This document shows positions 1 to 5,953 of a stretch of DNA of 8,280 nt, one piece after another (within the stretch, counting starts at the first letter, position 1; each line of letters starts with the position of its first letter). The stretch lies in NCBI GenBank assembly GCA_948902155.1, contig CAQVQZ010000097.1, positions 1 through 8,280 of the forward strand. Direction: 5' to 3'. The position numbers and the translations under genes were made by a program. The notes under the pieces are model-generated. The model was not told where the DNA came from and did not search any database. It worked only from the letters and a program-made list of their open reading frames with translations. The stretch comes from an uncultured Oscillibacter sp. (GTDB taxonomy: Bacteria > Bacillota_A > Clostridia > Oscillospirales > Oscillospiraceae).

Positions 1-1738
1 TCGCCCGGTCGCCGAAGGAATTGTTGATCTGCGTGCTGTCCACGGGCCAGATCATTTCCGCCCCCTCGGGGACGTCCGCCTTGCCCTCCGGCAGGGGCTC
101 CGCCGCCAGGGGCTTGCCCTCCGGCAGGAGCAGGGTCAGGGGATAGACATAATGGGCGTTTCCATACCGGATATCCATGGTCAGCTCGTCAAAAGCCGCG
201 TCTCCCACCTCAAAGGAATAGGTCATTTGGGGGACCCACTCCGCCTTTTCGCTCTCTTCCTCCAGGTAGTGGACGCTCTGTCCGGACCCGTCCTCCAGCA
301 GGACCCGGCCCTGGATGAAGATGCTCCAGGTCTCGTCGCTCTCGGGGATGGTGAAATAGATGTGCCCGTCGTCATAGGCGACGCTGTCCGCCAGGGCCTG
401 GACCTTCAGCTTCCTGCCCAGGAGCTCGGAGCTCAGCCTCCGGTCCCGGTCAAACTGGGCCTGCTCCGCCTCCGTGGCCAGGCGGAGGCCGGTGAGCTTG
501 CCGTCCTCATAGACGGTGTAGAGCTCCACGGCTCCGGGGCCGTAAGCGCTGTCTCCGGCGTGCTCGGTGATCCAGGTATACCGTTCCTCGTCGTAGATAC
601 CGCTGACCTCATGGCCCTCCCAGGCCATGGAAAGGCCGTTGCCGTCCAGGTCCGGGTCGTCGAAGGTCCAGGTGAGGCCGAAAGGCTCGTAAGGGGCCAG
701 GACCTCGTCCCACTGGGCGGCGGACTCCGCCGAGGACGCGGCCAGAAGGTCCGCGTCGGGGATATTTTCGTGATCAGGCCCGTCCGCCGGTTTCGCGGAG
801 GTGGCGAAGGCCGTGGTGATGCCCAGCACCAGCGCCAGGGCGGCGGCACAGGCCAGCACGGATTTTTTCTTGATGCTCATAATTGCTTTGATCCTTTCTT
901 CCATGCCGTTCCGATGGGCGAAACCGCACAGAGGCACACTTTGTCTTTCCGCCAGGCGGATGAGGGCCAAGGCGTAGCGCTCCCGGCTGTCCTCCCCCAG
1001 AGCCAGCACCGCCGCCTCGTCGCAGCGCAGCTCCATGTCCCGGTTGCCCAGGACGTAGAGCAGCCACGCGGCGGGGTTGAACCAGTGGAGGCACAGCGCC
1101 GCCGTCAGCGCCAGCTTGAAAAGCCCGTCCAGCCGCCGGATATGGGCCCCCTCGTGGGCCAGGACGCAGGTCAGGGCCTCCTCGTCGGTGAAGTCCATGG
1201 CCTTGGGCAGGAGGACCACCGGGCGCACCAGCCCGTAGGTCAGCGGGGCGGCGATCTGGTCCGTCACCCGGACCCGGACCTTGCGCCGGAGCTGAAACCA
1301 GGTCTCCAGGCCGGGGCAGTCCGCCGGGAGGGCCTCCCGGAACCGCCGCCGCCAGCGGACGTAGCGGACCAGGAACCACAGTCCCAGCGCCGCCGCCACC
1401 GCCGCCCAGAGGGCCGTCCAGACCGGGAAGGGCGCGGGGGCCGGTTCCGCCGGGAGCGGCGTCCCCGCCGCCGGCGGGAGGACGAAGACCGGGCCGGGCG
1501 CCGCCGGCACGGGGGCCGGGACCGCCGGGGCTTCCGGCGCTTTCGTCCGGAGGGCGTCCAGCAGGGTGTAGACGCTGAACCGGGAGGCCAGCTCCACCGG
1601 CAGCAGCAGCCGGACAGCCGCCAGCCACCACAGGGCCACAAAGGTCCCCTTGGGCAGACGGCGCAGGGTCAGCCCCCGGAAGGCCGCGATGGCCAGGACG
1701 AACACCGCCCCGGAGAGGGACATCTCTAAAAACGTCAC
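1..1738 (-). CDS. BlaR1-like M56 sensor metallopeptidase with a C-terminal M23 domain beginning (3' end outside window)
   Basis: This is an open minus-strand frame with 579 residues visible; the C-terminus lies beyond base 1. I chose the GTG start at 1738 because AGGTGAGG (1744-1751) sits 5 nt upstream and overlaps the blaI stop; an ATG at 1723 is the alternative. The N-terminal half is membrane-rich, with a Pro/Ala-rich linker at about residues 70-110. The M56 zinc site is visible as HEGAH (H195, E196, H199) with a likely third ligand E236 in MELRCDE. After MSIKKK (residue 287) a hydrophobic segment at about 293-309 leads into an extracellular region with no Cys-rich or penicillin-binding motif that I can see. 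The last 16 residues (W564 to A579; W-P-V, then N-N-S-F-G-D-R) match the start of M23/LytM peptidase domains, an architecture known as M23/M56 metallopeptidase. By family knowledge it senses a cell-wall signal and proteolytically relieves the adjacent BlaI-type repressor. The ligand is unknown. Confidence 0.85.
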   Translation of the reverse strand, partial: MTFLEMSLSGAVFVLAIAAFRGLTLRRLPKGTFVALWWLAAVRLLLPVELASRFSVYTLLDALRTKAPEAPAVPAPVPAAPGPVFVLPPAAGTPLPAEPAPAPFPVWTALWAAVAAALGLWFLVRYVRWRRRFREALPADCPGLETWFQLRRKVRVRVTDQIAAPLTYGLVRPVVLLPKAMDFTDEEALTCVLAHEGAHIRRLDGLFKLALTAALCLHWFNPAAWLLYVLGNRDMELRCDEAAVLALGEDSRERYALALIRLAERQSVPLCGFAHRNGMEERIKAIMSIKKKSVLACAAALALVLGITTAFATSAKPADGPDHENIPDADLLAASSAESAAQWDEVLAPYEPFGLTWTFDDPDLDGNGLSMAWEGHEVSGIYDEERYTWITEHAGDSAYGPGAVELYTVYEDGKLTGLRLATEAEQAQFDRDRRLSSELLGRKLKVQALADSVAYDDGHIYFTIPESDETWSIFIQGRVLLEDGSGQSVHYLEEESEKAEWVPQMTYSFEVGDAAFDELTMDIRYGNAHYVYPLTLLLPEGKPLAAEPLPEGKADVPEGAEMIWPVDSTQINNSFGDRA

Positions 1739-1745
1739 GGCCGCC

Positions 1746-2099
1746 TCACCTCATCTCGCTGACAATCTCCCGGAGACGCCCGATCTGCTCCGGCGTGAGC
1801 TTCTGGCTGCTGAGCAGGGACGCGAAGAGCAGGTCCGGCGATCCGTCGAACAGCCGCCCGATCAGCTCCTCCGTCTCCGCCCGCTGGATCTCCTCCTTGG
1901 TGACCAGGGCGTGGCAGAGGAAATTCGGTTCGCTGCGGAGGATGGCCCCCTTGGCGACGCATTTTTTAATCACCGTGTAGGTGGTGTTCACGTTCCATCC
2001 GGTCTCCCGGCCCAGGATGGCGGAGATCTCTTTGGCCGTCCGGTCCCCCAAGCGCCACAGGACGTCCATCACCTTCAGTTCCGAATCAAACAGCTTCAT
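1746..2099 (-). CDS. BlaI/MecI/CopY-family transcriptional repressor
   Basis: The 117-aa protein has the family's usual length. An N-terminal winged-helix domain covers about residues 1-75, with LFDSELKVMDVLW at the start and the recognition-helix region WNVNTTYTVIKKCVAKG at about 35-51. A short C-terminal dimerisation helix region follows, ending EQIGRLREIVSEMR. In the family this protein binds palindromic operators as a dimer and is inactivated after cleavage triggered by the partner M56 peptidase. The start is supported by GAGGGAGG at 2108-2115, 8 nt upstream. The stop lies 7 nt before the GTG of the M56 gene, so the two are co-transcribed and probably translationally coupled. Three dyads over its own promoter indicate autorepression. 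Whether it controls a beta-lactamase, copper or envelope regulon cannot be told from the sequence. Confidence 0.93.
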   Translation of the reverse strand: MKLFDSELKVMDVLWRLGDRTAKEISAILGRETGWNVNTTYTVIKKCVAKGAILRSEPNFLCHALVTKEEIQRAETEELIGRLFDGSPDLLFASLLSSQKLTPEQIGRLREIVSEMR

Positions 2100-2116
2100 A
2101 TGCAGTGCCTCCCTCT

Positions 2117-2139
2117 GCCCCGGGCGGTATGCCCGGGGC
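2117..2139 (-). other. Hairpin in the blaI 5' leader next to the ribosome binding site
   Basis: A perfect 9-bp GC-only inverted repeat, GCCCCGGGC / GCCCGGGGC with a 5-nt loop, lies in the predicted blaI leader. It is one base upstream of the Shine-Dalgarno sequence (2108-2115). There is no T-run after it on either strand, so it is not a standard terminator. It may stabilise the mRNA or tune translation. Confidence 0.5.
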
Positions 2140-2144
2140 TTAAA

Positions 2145-2158
2145 ACTATCGCGGTAGT
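2145..2158. promoter_or_regulatory. Putative BlaI operator 1 (downstream of the transcription start)
   Basis: The dyad ACTATCGCGGTAGT, inside an AAA...TTT frame, fits the shared pattern ACTAYYNNGRTAGT seen at all three sites. Its ACTA/TAGT half-sites resemble the TACA/TGTA-type dyads of BlaI/MecI operators. It lies immediately downstream of the predicted start, where bound repressor would block promoter clearance. Confidence 0.75.
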
Positions 2159-2168
2159 TTGTAAAGCT

Positions 2169-2197
2169 ATACTACCACGATAGTTTGGCCTTGTCAA
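2169..2197 (-). promoter_or_regulatory. Promoter of the blaI-M56 operon
   Basis: Read on the minus strand, a perfect -35 hexamer TTGACA (plus-strand 2192-2197) is followed by a 17-bp spacer and a -10 of TAGTAT (2169-2174, 4 of 6 matches). This puts the transcription start near 2162 and gives a leader of about 60 nt. Operator dyads lie over the -10, just upstream of the -35 and just downstream of the start. Confidence 0.8.
2171..2184. promoter_or_regulatory. Putative BlaI operator 2 (over the -10 element)
   Basis: The dyad ACTACCACGATAGT overlaps the predicted -10 (2169-2174) and part of the spacer. Its centre is 26 bp from that of operator 1. Binding here would directly exclude RNA polymerase. 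Confidence 0.8.
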
Positions 2198-2198
2198 T

Positions 2199-2212
2199 AC
2201 TATTCTGATAGT
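2199..2212. promoter_or_regulatory. Putative BlaI operator 3 (just upstream of the -35 element)
   Basis: The dyad ACTATTCTGATAGT, extended to TACTATTCTGATAGTA at 2198-2213, is the most symmetrical at its ends. It abuts the -35 (2192-2197), and its centre is 28 bp from that of operator 2. It is also about 57 bp upstream of the divergent -35 of the yloU-like gene, so cross-regulation is possible but not shown. Confidence 0.7.
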
Positions 2213-2269
2213 ATGCAGAAAATTTTTTCCGCCTTCCCCTTCCCTGCCTGGATTTTCCGCTTTTGCCAC

Positions 2270-2298
2270 TTGTGCTTTGCCGCGGAATCGTTTATAAT
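2270..2298 (+). promoter_or_regulatory. Likely promoter of the yloU-yloV-like operon
   Basis: A perfect TATAAT (-10) at 2293-2298 lies 17 bp downstream of a weak -35, TTGTGC, at 2270-2275. A better hexamer, TTGCCA at 2263-2268, is too far away. Transcription would start near 2305, leaving a leader of about 125 nt before the ATG at 2432. That leader contains two hairpins, at 2338-2356 (GGGAAGC/GCTTTCC core with one G-T pair) and 2382-2400 (AGGGGCG/CGCCCCT). Confidence 0.65.
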
Positions 2299-2431
2299 AC
2301 CCTATAGATTTTGCTTGCGGACAGGCGGCGTCTCCGGCGGGAAGCGGCGCTTTCCGGCAGGCAGTACGCGCTGGTTCCATCAGGGGCGGAGCGCGCCCCT
2401 TGACTATCACCGGGAAAGAAAGGACGTTCTC

Positions 2432-2782
2432 ATGATTCATTTCAAGTCTGAACAGGGTGAGATCTCCGTCAGCAGCGCCGTGTTCTCCAACATCACGGGC
2501 ATGGCCGCCACCAACTGCTTCGGCGTCAAGGGCATGGCCTTCCGCTCCATGACCGACGGACTGGTCCACCTGCTGCGCCGCGAAGCCATGAGCAAGGGCG
2601 TCAGCATCACCTATCACGACGACGACTCCATCTCCATCGAGCTGCACATCATCGTGGAAAACGGCGTCAATCTCCCCGCCGTCTGCCGTTCCATCATGAA
2701 CGAGGTGCGCTATGTAGTGGCCAAGAACACCGGCGTCACGGTCCGGGCCGTGGACGTCTGCGTGGATTCCATGACCCTGTGA
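2432..2782 (+). CDS. Asp23/Gls24 family envelope stress protein (YloU-like)
   Basis: This 116-aa protein has the compact alpha/beta Asp23/Gls24 fold signature: ISVSSAVFSNITG at the N-terminus, a central basic stretch, then SIELHIIVENGVNLP, a helix RSIMNEVRYVVAKNTG, and the closing VRAVDVCVDSM. I chose the ATG at 2432 because AAAGGA (2419-2424) lies 7 nt upstream and similarity to the family begins there. The open frame extends back to 2213, but that part runs through the promoter and leader. By family knowledge these small cytoplasmic or membrane-associated proteins are linked to envelope homeostasis; no enzymatic activity is known. It lies 16 nt upstream of the FakA-like gene, the same order as yloU-yloV in Bacillus subtilis, so they form an operon. 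Confidence 0.9.
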   Translation: MIHFKSEQGEISVSSAVFSNITGMAATNCFGVKGMAFRSMTDGLVHLLRREAMSKGVSITYHDDDSISIELHIIVENGVNLPAVCRSIMNEVRYVVAKNTGVTVRAVDVCVDSMTL

Positions 2783-2798
2783 GGGAGGAAAAAAGTCA

Positions 2799-4460
2799 AT
2801 GAATGAACAAATTACCGGCGCGCTGTTCAAGCGGATGGTCCTCCACGGAGCCGCCGCCATCACCGCCCAGAAGCAGGCCATCAACGACCTGAACGTGTTC
2901 CCCGTCCCCGACGGCGATACCGGCACCAACATGTCCATGACCATCGGCGCCGCCGTGACGGAGCTGAAGAAGACCGCTCCCGCCGCCCTGGACCAGGCCG
3001 TGTCCATCACCGCCTCCGCCCTCCTCCGGGGGGCCCGGGGAAACTCCGGCGTCATCCTCTCCCTGCTGTTCCGGGGCCTGTCCAAGGGCCTGAAGGGCCG
3101 GGAGACCGCCGACGCCGCCGCCTTCGCCGCCGCCATGCAGGAGGGCGTGTCCTCCGCCTACAAGGCCGTCATGAAGCCCGCCGAGGGCACGGTGCTCACC
3201 GTGTCCCGTTTAGCGGCCAAGCGGGCGGTGGAGTACGCCGCGGAAGAGCCGGACATCGAAAAAGTCCTGGCGGCCGCCATTTGGGAGGGCTACGAGGCCC
3301 TGGCCCAGACCACGGAGATGAATCCGGTGCTGAAAAAGGCCGGCGTCGTGGACGCCGGCGGCAAGGGCTATCTGCTCATCCTGGAGGGCATGCTGGCCGA
3401 GCTCCGGGGCGAGCCCATGCCCGAGGCCCAGGAGGAAGAGCCTCAGAAGGCCAAGGCGGATTTTGACGTGTTCTCCACCGAGGAGATCACCTTCGCCTTC
3501 GACACCGTGTTCATCGTCCGGAAGAACAACCCGGACGTGGACCTGGACCCCTTCCGGGCATATCTGAACAGCATCGGCGACAGCCTGGTCATCGGCGAGG
3601 ACGACGAGGCGTTCAAGGTCCATGTCCATACGAACATCCCCGGCAGCGCCCTGACCGAGGGCCAGAAGTACGGCACCCTGGAGCTGGCGAAGATCGAGAA
3701 CATGCGGACCCAGTACGAGGACGTGGCCGCCGGGAAGAAGGCCCAGAGCGTGGACGACCTGGAGATGGAAGAGGAGGCCCACGTGGTGGCCGCGCCGGAA
3801 AAGAAGTACGGCTTCCTCTCCGTCTGCGCCGGGGAGGGCCTGGCGGCGGTCTTCCAGGACCTGGGCGTGGACAGCGTGGTGTCCGGCGGGCAGACCATGA
3901 ACCCCTCCACCGAGAGCATCCTGGCGGGGGTGGACCAGATCCCCGCCGAGACGGTCTTCGTCCTGCCCAACAACGGCAACATCATCATGGCCGCCCAGCA
4001 GTGCGCGGCGCTGACGGAGAAAAACGTGGTGGTCATCCCCACCAAGACGGTGCCCCAGGGCATCACCGCCATGATGAACGTGGACTTTGAGGCCCCCGAC
4101 GCCCAGAGCATCACCGACGCCACGACGGAGAGCCTCTCCGGCGTCACCACGGCCCAGATCACCTACGCCGCCAGGGATTCGGACTTCGACGGCTTTGATA
4201 TCAAGGAGGGAGATTACCTGGCGCTGGAGGAAGGCAAGCTCTTCGGCACCGACCAGTCCCTCCACACGCTGCTGGAGAAGCTGGCGGCGGACGCCGCCGG
4301 GCGGAGCGCGTCCTTCATCTCCCTGTACTCCGGGGAGGACGTGAAGGAGGAGGACGCCCAGCAGGCCGGGAAGCTCTTCCAGGACGCCTGTCCCGGCGCG
4401 GAGGTCATGGTCCTCTCCGGCGGACAGCCCGTCTATTACTATATTATCTCTATGGAGTGA
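2799..4460 (+). CDS. fakA: FakA/YloV-type fatty acid kinase catalytic subunit (DAK2 domain protein)
   Basis: The 553-aa length is normal for FakA/YloV. The N-terminal DAK2 kinase domain (about 1-200) carries the Mg-ATP motif DGDTGTNM with D38 and D40, the glycine-rich RGARGNSGVILS (78-89) and the GGKGYLLILEGM end motif. A middle domain (about 222-310) contains HVH (H275, H277). A C-terminal DhaK/EDD-like domain (about 335-553) has GGQTMNPST (363-371) and LPNNGNIIMAA. By family knowledge it phosphorylates fatty acids presented by FakB (DegV) proteins, feeding exogenous fatty acids to phospholipid synthesis; no fakB is in the window. GGGAGGA at 2783-2789 supports the start. One oddity: where I recall other FakA proteins having a zinc-ligand Cys (GYCTEF context), this one reads AFDTVF (D235). 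It is co-transcribed with the yloU-like gene and followed by a terminator. Confidence 0.93.
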   Translation: MNEQITGALFKRMVLHGAAAITAQKQAINDLNVFPVPDGDTGTNMSMTIGAAVTELKKTAPAALDQAVSITASALLRGARGNSGVILSLLFRGLSKGLKGRETADAAAFAAAMQEGVSSAYKAVMKPAEGTVLTVSRLAAKRAVEYAAEEPDIEKVLAAAIWEGYEALAQTTEMNPVLKKAGVVDAGGKGYLLILEGMLAELRGEPMPEAQEEEPQKAKADFDVFSTEEITFAFDTVFIVRKNNPDVDLDPFRAYLNSIGDSLVIGEDDEAFKVHVHTNIPGSALTEGQKYGTLELAKIENMRTQYEDVAAGKKAQSVDDLEMEEEAHVVAAPEKKYGFLSVCAGEGLAAVFQDLGVDSVVSGGQTMNPSTESILAGVDQIPAETVFVLPNNGNIIMAAQQCAALTEKNVVVIPTKTVPQGITAMMNVDFEAPDAQSITDATTESLSGVTTAQITYAARDSDFDGFDIKEGDYLALEEGKLFGTDQSLHTLLEKLAADAAGRSASFISLYSGEDVKEEDAQQAGKLFQDACPGAEVMVLSGGQPVYYYIISME

Positions 4461-4481
4461 CGCGCGCAGTTTGACATTTAC

Positions 4482-4520
4482 GAAAACGGCTCGGGAGGGT
4501 TCGCCTTTTGAGCCGTTTTC
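4482..4520 (+). terminator. Intrinsic terminator after fakA
   Basis: An 11-bp perfect stem, GAAAACGGCTC (4482-4492) with GAGCCGTTTTC (4510-4520), continues inward through G-T-rich pairs to a TTCG loop at 4500-4503. The T-run lies in the descending arm and is followed by the pyrimidine-rich TCCACTCTT. It begins 21 nt after the fakA stop and ends 14 nt before the gluQRS ribosome site. Read-through may still supply gluQRS, since I see no promoter between them. Confidence 0.75.
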
Positions 4521-4548
4521 TCCACTCTTGAGACAGGAGGGCCGTTTT

Positions 4549-5496
4549 ATGACCACAGGCCGCTTCGCCCCCTCCCCCAGCGGGCGCATCCACCTGGGCA
4601 ACATCCTCTGCTGCCTCCTGGCCTGGCTCAGCGCCCGGCAGAAGGGCGGTCGGGTGGTCCTGCGCATCGAGGACCTGGACACCGCCCGCTGCCCCCGGCG
4701 CTACGCGGAGCAGATGATCGAAGACCTCCGCTGGCTGGGCCTGGACTGGGACCAGGGCCCGGAGGCCGGCGGGCCGGACGAACCCTATTTTCAGAGCCGG
4801 CGGACCGCCCTTTACCAGGCCGCTCTGGAGCGGCTGGAGGCCCAGGGGCTGGTCTACCCCTGCTTCTGCACCCGTGCGGAGCTCCACGCCGCCAGCGCCC
4901 CCCACCGGGAGGACGGCCTCACCGTCTACGCCGGGACCTGCCGGAACCTGACCCCCGCCCAGCGGGCGGAGCGGGCCAAAGGGCGCTCCCCCGCCCTGCG
5001 GCTCCGGGCGCCTGAGGAGGAATGGGGCTTCACCGACGGGCACATGGGCCCCTGCCGCCAGCGGCTGGACCGGGACTGCGGGGATTTCCTGCTCCGCCGC
5101 TCCGACGGCATGTTCGCCTACCAGCTGGCCGTGGTGGTGGACGACGCCGCCATGGGGGTGACAGAGGTGGTCCGGGGGGCGGACCTGCTGTCCTCCACGC
5201 CCCGGCAGCTTTACCTCTACCACCTGCTGGGCCTGACGCCGCCGGAGTTTTTCCACTTCCCCCTCCTGCTGGCCCCCGACGGACGGCGGCTGTCCAAGCG
5301 GGACGCCGACGCGGGGCTGGACAGCCTCCGGGGCCGGGTCACGGCGGAGGAGCTGCTGGGGAAGCTGGCCCAGCTGGCGGGCTTCCACCCCTCCGGGGAG
5401 CCCCGGACGGCGGAGGGGCTGCTGGAGTGCTTCGACTGGGAAAAGGTGCCCAGGGAGGATATCCGGCTGCCGGAGGGGCTGTTTGGCGGCGGCTGA
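4549..5496 (+). CDS. gluQRS: Glutamyl-Q tRNA(Asp) synthetase (GluQ-RS)
   Basis: The 315-aa protein is a class I glutamyl-tRNA synthetase catalytic core without an anticodon-binding domain, the hallmark of GluQ-RS. The N-terminus has RFAPSPSGRIHLGN, in which HLGN (15-18) is the HIGH motif; LRIEDLD (38-44) follows. A zinc site is visible as C105-x-C107 and Y127-x3-C131, the C/C/Y/C pattern of E. coli GluQ-RS. The KMSKS-type loop is RRLSKRD (246-252). By family knowledge it activates glutamate without tRNA and attaches it to queuosine-34 of tRNA(Asp), so the host should make or salvage queuosine. I chose the ATG at 4549 because AGGAGG (4535-4540) is 8 nt upstream and the core motif begins at once; an in-frame ATG at 4471 would place the terminator inside the gene. 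The nearest alternative, a truncated GluRS, is disfavoured by the intact zinc pattern and length. Confidence 0.93.
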   Translation: MTTGRFAPSPSGRIHLGNILCCLLAWLSARQKGGRVVLRIEDLDTARCPRRYAEQMIEDLRWLGLDWDQGPEAGGPDEPYFQSRRTALYQAALERLEAQGLVYPCFCTRAELHAASAPHREDGLTVYAGTCRNLTPAQRAERAKGRSPALRLRAPEEEWGFTDGHMGPCRQRLDRDCGDFLLRRSDGMFAYQLAVVVDDAAMGVTEVVRGADLLSSTPRQLYLYHLLGLTPPEFFHFPLLLAPDGRRLSKRDADAGLDSLRGRVTAEELLGKLAQLAGFHPSGEPRTAEGLLECFDWEKVPREDIRLPEGLFGGG

Positions 5497-5556
5497 TATC
5501 CCAGCATTTTCAACGGTTCACATGGAATATCCCCCCTGCGTTTCCCAAAGAAAACC

Positions 5557-5585
5557 AGCCTGCCCGGCGGATTGCCGGGCAGACT
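5557..5585 (+). terminator. Probable terminator of gluQRS
   Basis: A perfect 9-bp stem, CTGCCCGGC (5560-5568) and GCCGGGCAG (5574-5582) with loop GGATT, extends by AG/CT past one mismatch. The downstream sequence ACTGTAACATTTGTCTT is AT-rich but not a clean T-tract. It starts about 60 nt after the gluQRS stop, in the right orientation. Confidence 0.6.
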
Positions 5586-5654
5586 GTAACATTTGTCTTA
5601 AAATTCCGGCCTGGGCATCCAATCCCATCCGTTCCAGCACACCATCGCCTTAGC

Positions 5655-5874
5655 CCCTTGAAAAGGGGGCTGGCGATGCCGAATGCAGTGGTTGGGGTTT
5701 CCTTCTCCAAGGCCCTGGCGCTTGCAGAGGAACAGGCGGCTGATAGCCGCCCCTACATCAGAGGACCCTTTGAAAGAAAGGCGGTTGAGGACGAAACCAT
5801 CCGGGAGAATGGCTGCTGAAGGGAAACCCCTTCGCCGCATCGTCGGAAAACATTCCTCTTTTCCTTTTCAAGGG
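5655..5874. repeat. Palindrome-rich 220-bp segment bounded by 12-bp inverted repeats (MITE- or REP-like candidate)
   Basis: CCCTTGAAAAGG at 5655-5666 is repeated perfectly and inverted as CCTTTTCAAGGG at 5863-5874. Between them are a hairpin GGCGGCT/AGCCGCC (5735-5751, 3-nt loop) and a hairpin GAAGGG/CCCTTC (5818-5833). The left boundary is itself a hairpin (5647-5674, AGCCCCTT/AGGGGGCT with a GCC/GGC extension). No convincing gene lies here: the overlapping frames lack ribosome sites and recognisable protein features. I see no clear target-site duplication. Because each repeat is nearly self-complementary, chance pairing of two simple hairpins is the alternative explanation. Confidence 0.4.
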
Positions 5875-5883
5875 AAGCACGGC

Positions 5884-5914
5884 AAAGGGCCGGGTCCTGT
5901 GGACCCGGCCCTTT
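5884..5914 (-). terminator. Intrinsic terminator of the enamidase/AA_synth operon
   Basis: A perfect 14-bp inverted repeat, AAAGGGCCGGGTCC (5884-5897) with GGACCCGGCCCTTT (5901-5914) around a 3-nt loop, lies 39 nt after the stop of the minus-strand AA_synth gene. Read on the minus strand the stem ends in TTT followed by GCCGTGCTT, a short T-run. It may also stop transcripts coming from gluQRS. Confidence 0.85.
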
Positions 5915-5953
5915 CAACATCTCAGCTTTTGCCCTTCGGTCAAACCCGGCGCA

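Noticed and set aside
152..1729. A 525-codon plus-strand open frame opposite the M56 gene
   Set aside because: It lies in the codon-complementary frame of a gene with an intact HEGAH motif and membrane segments. Its product is low-complexity Arg/Gly/Gln-rich with no domain, as expected from GC-rich antisense.
2096..3136. A 346-codon minus-strand open frame opposite the yloU-like gene and its promoter
   Set aside because: It covers the divergent promoters and both leaders, has no recognisable domain, and conflicts with well supported genes on both sides.
4471..4476. TTGACA as a -35 element for gluQRS
   Set aside because: The position 17 bp downstream is GGAGGG inside the terminator stem, so there is no partner -10.
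4471..4548. N-terminal extension of gluQRS to the in-frame ATG at 4471
   Set aside because: It would translate through the fakA terminator hairpin. The ATG at 4549 has AGGAGG at proper spacing and begins right at the conserved catalytic motif.
3210..4682. A 490-codon minus-strand open frame opposite fakA
   Set aside because: It is rich in His/Gly/Leu repeats typical of antisense to a GC-rich gene, and it overlaps the fakA terminator and gluQRS start.
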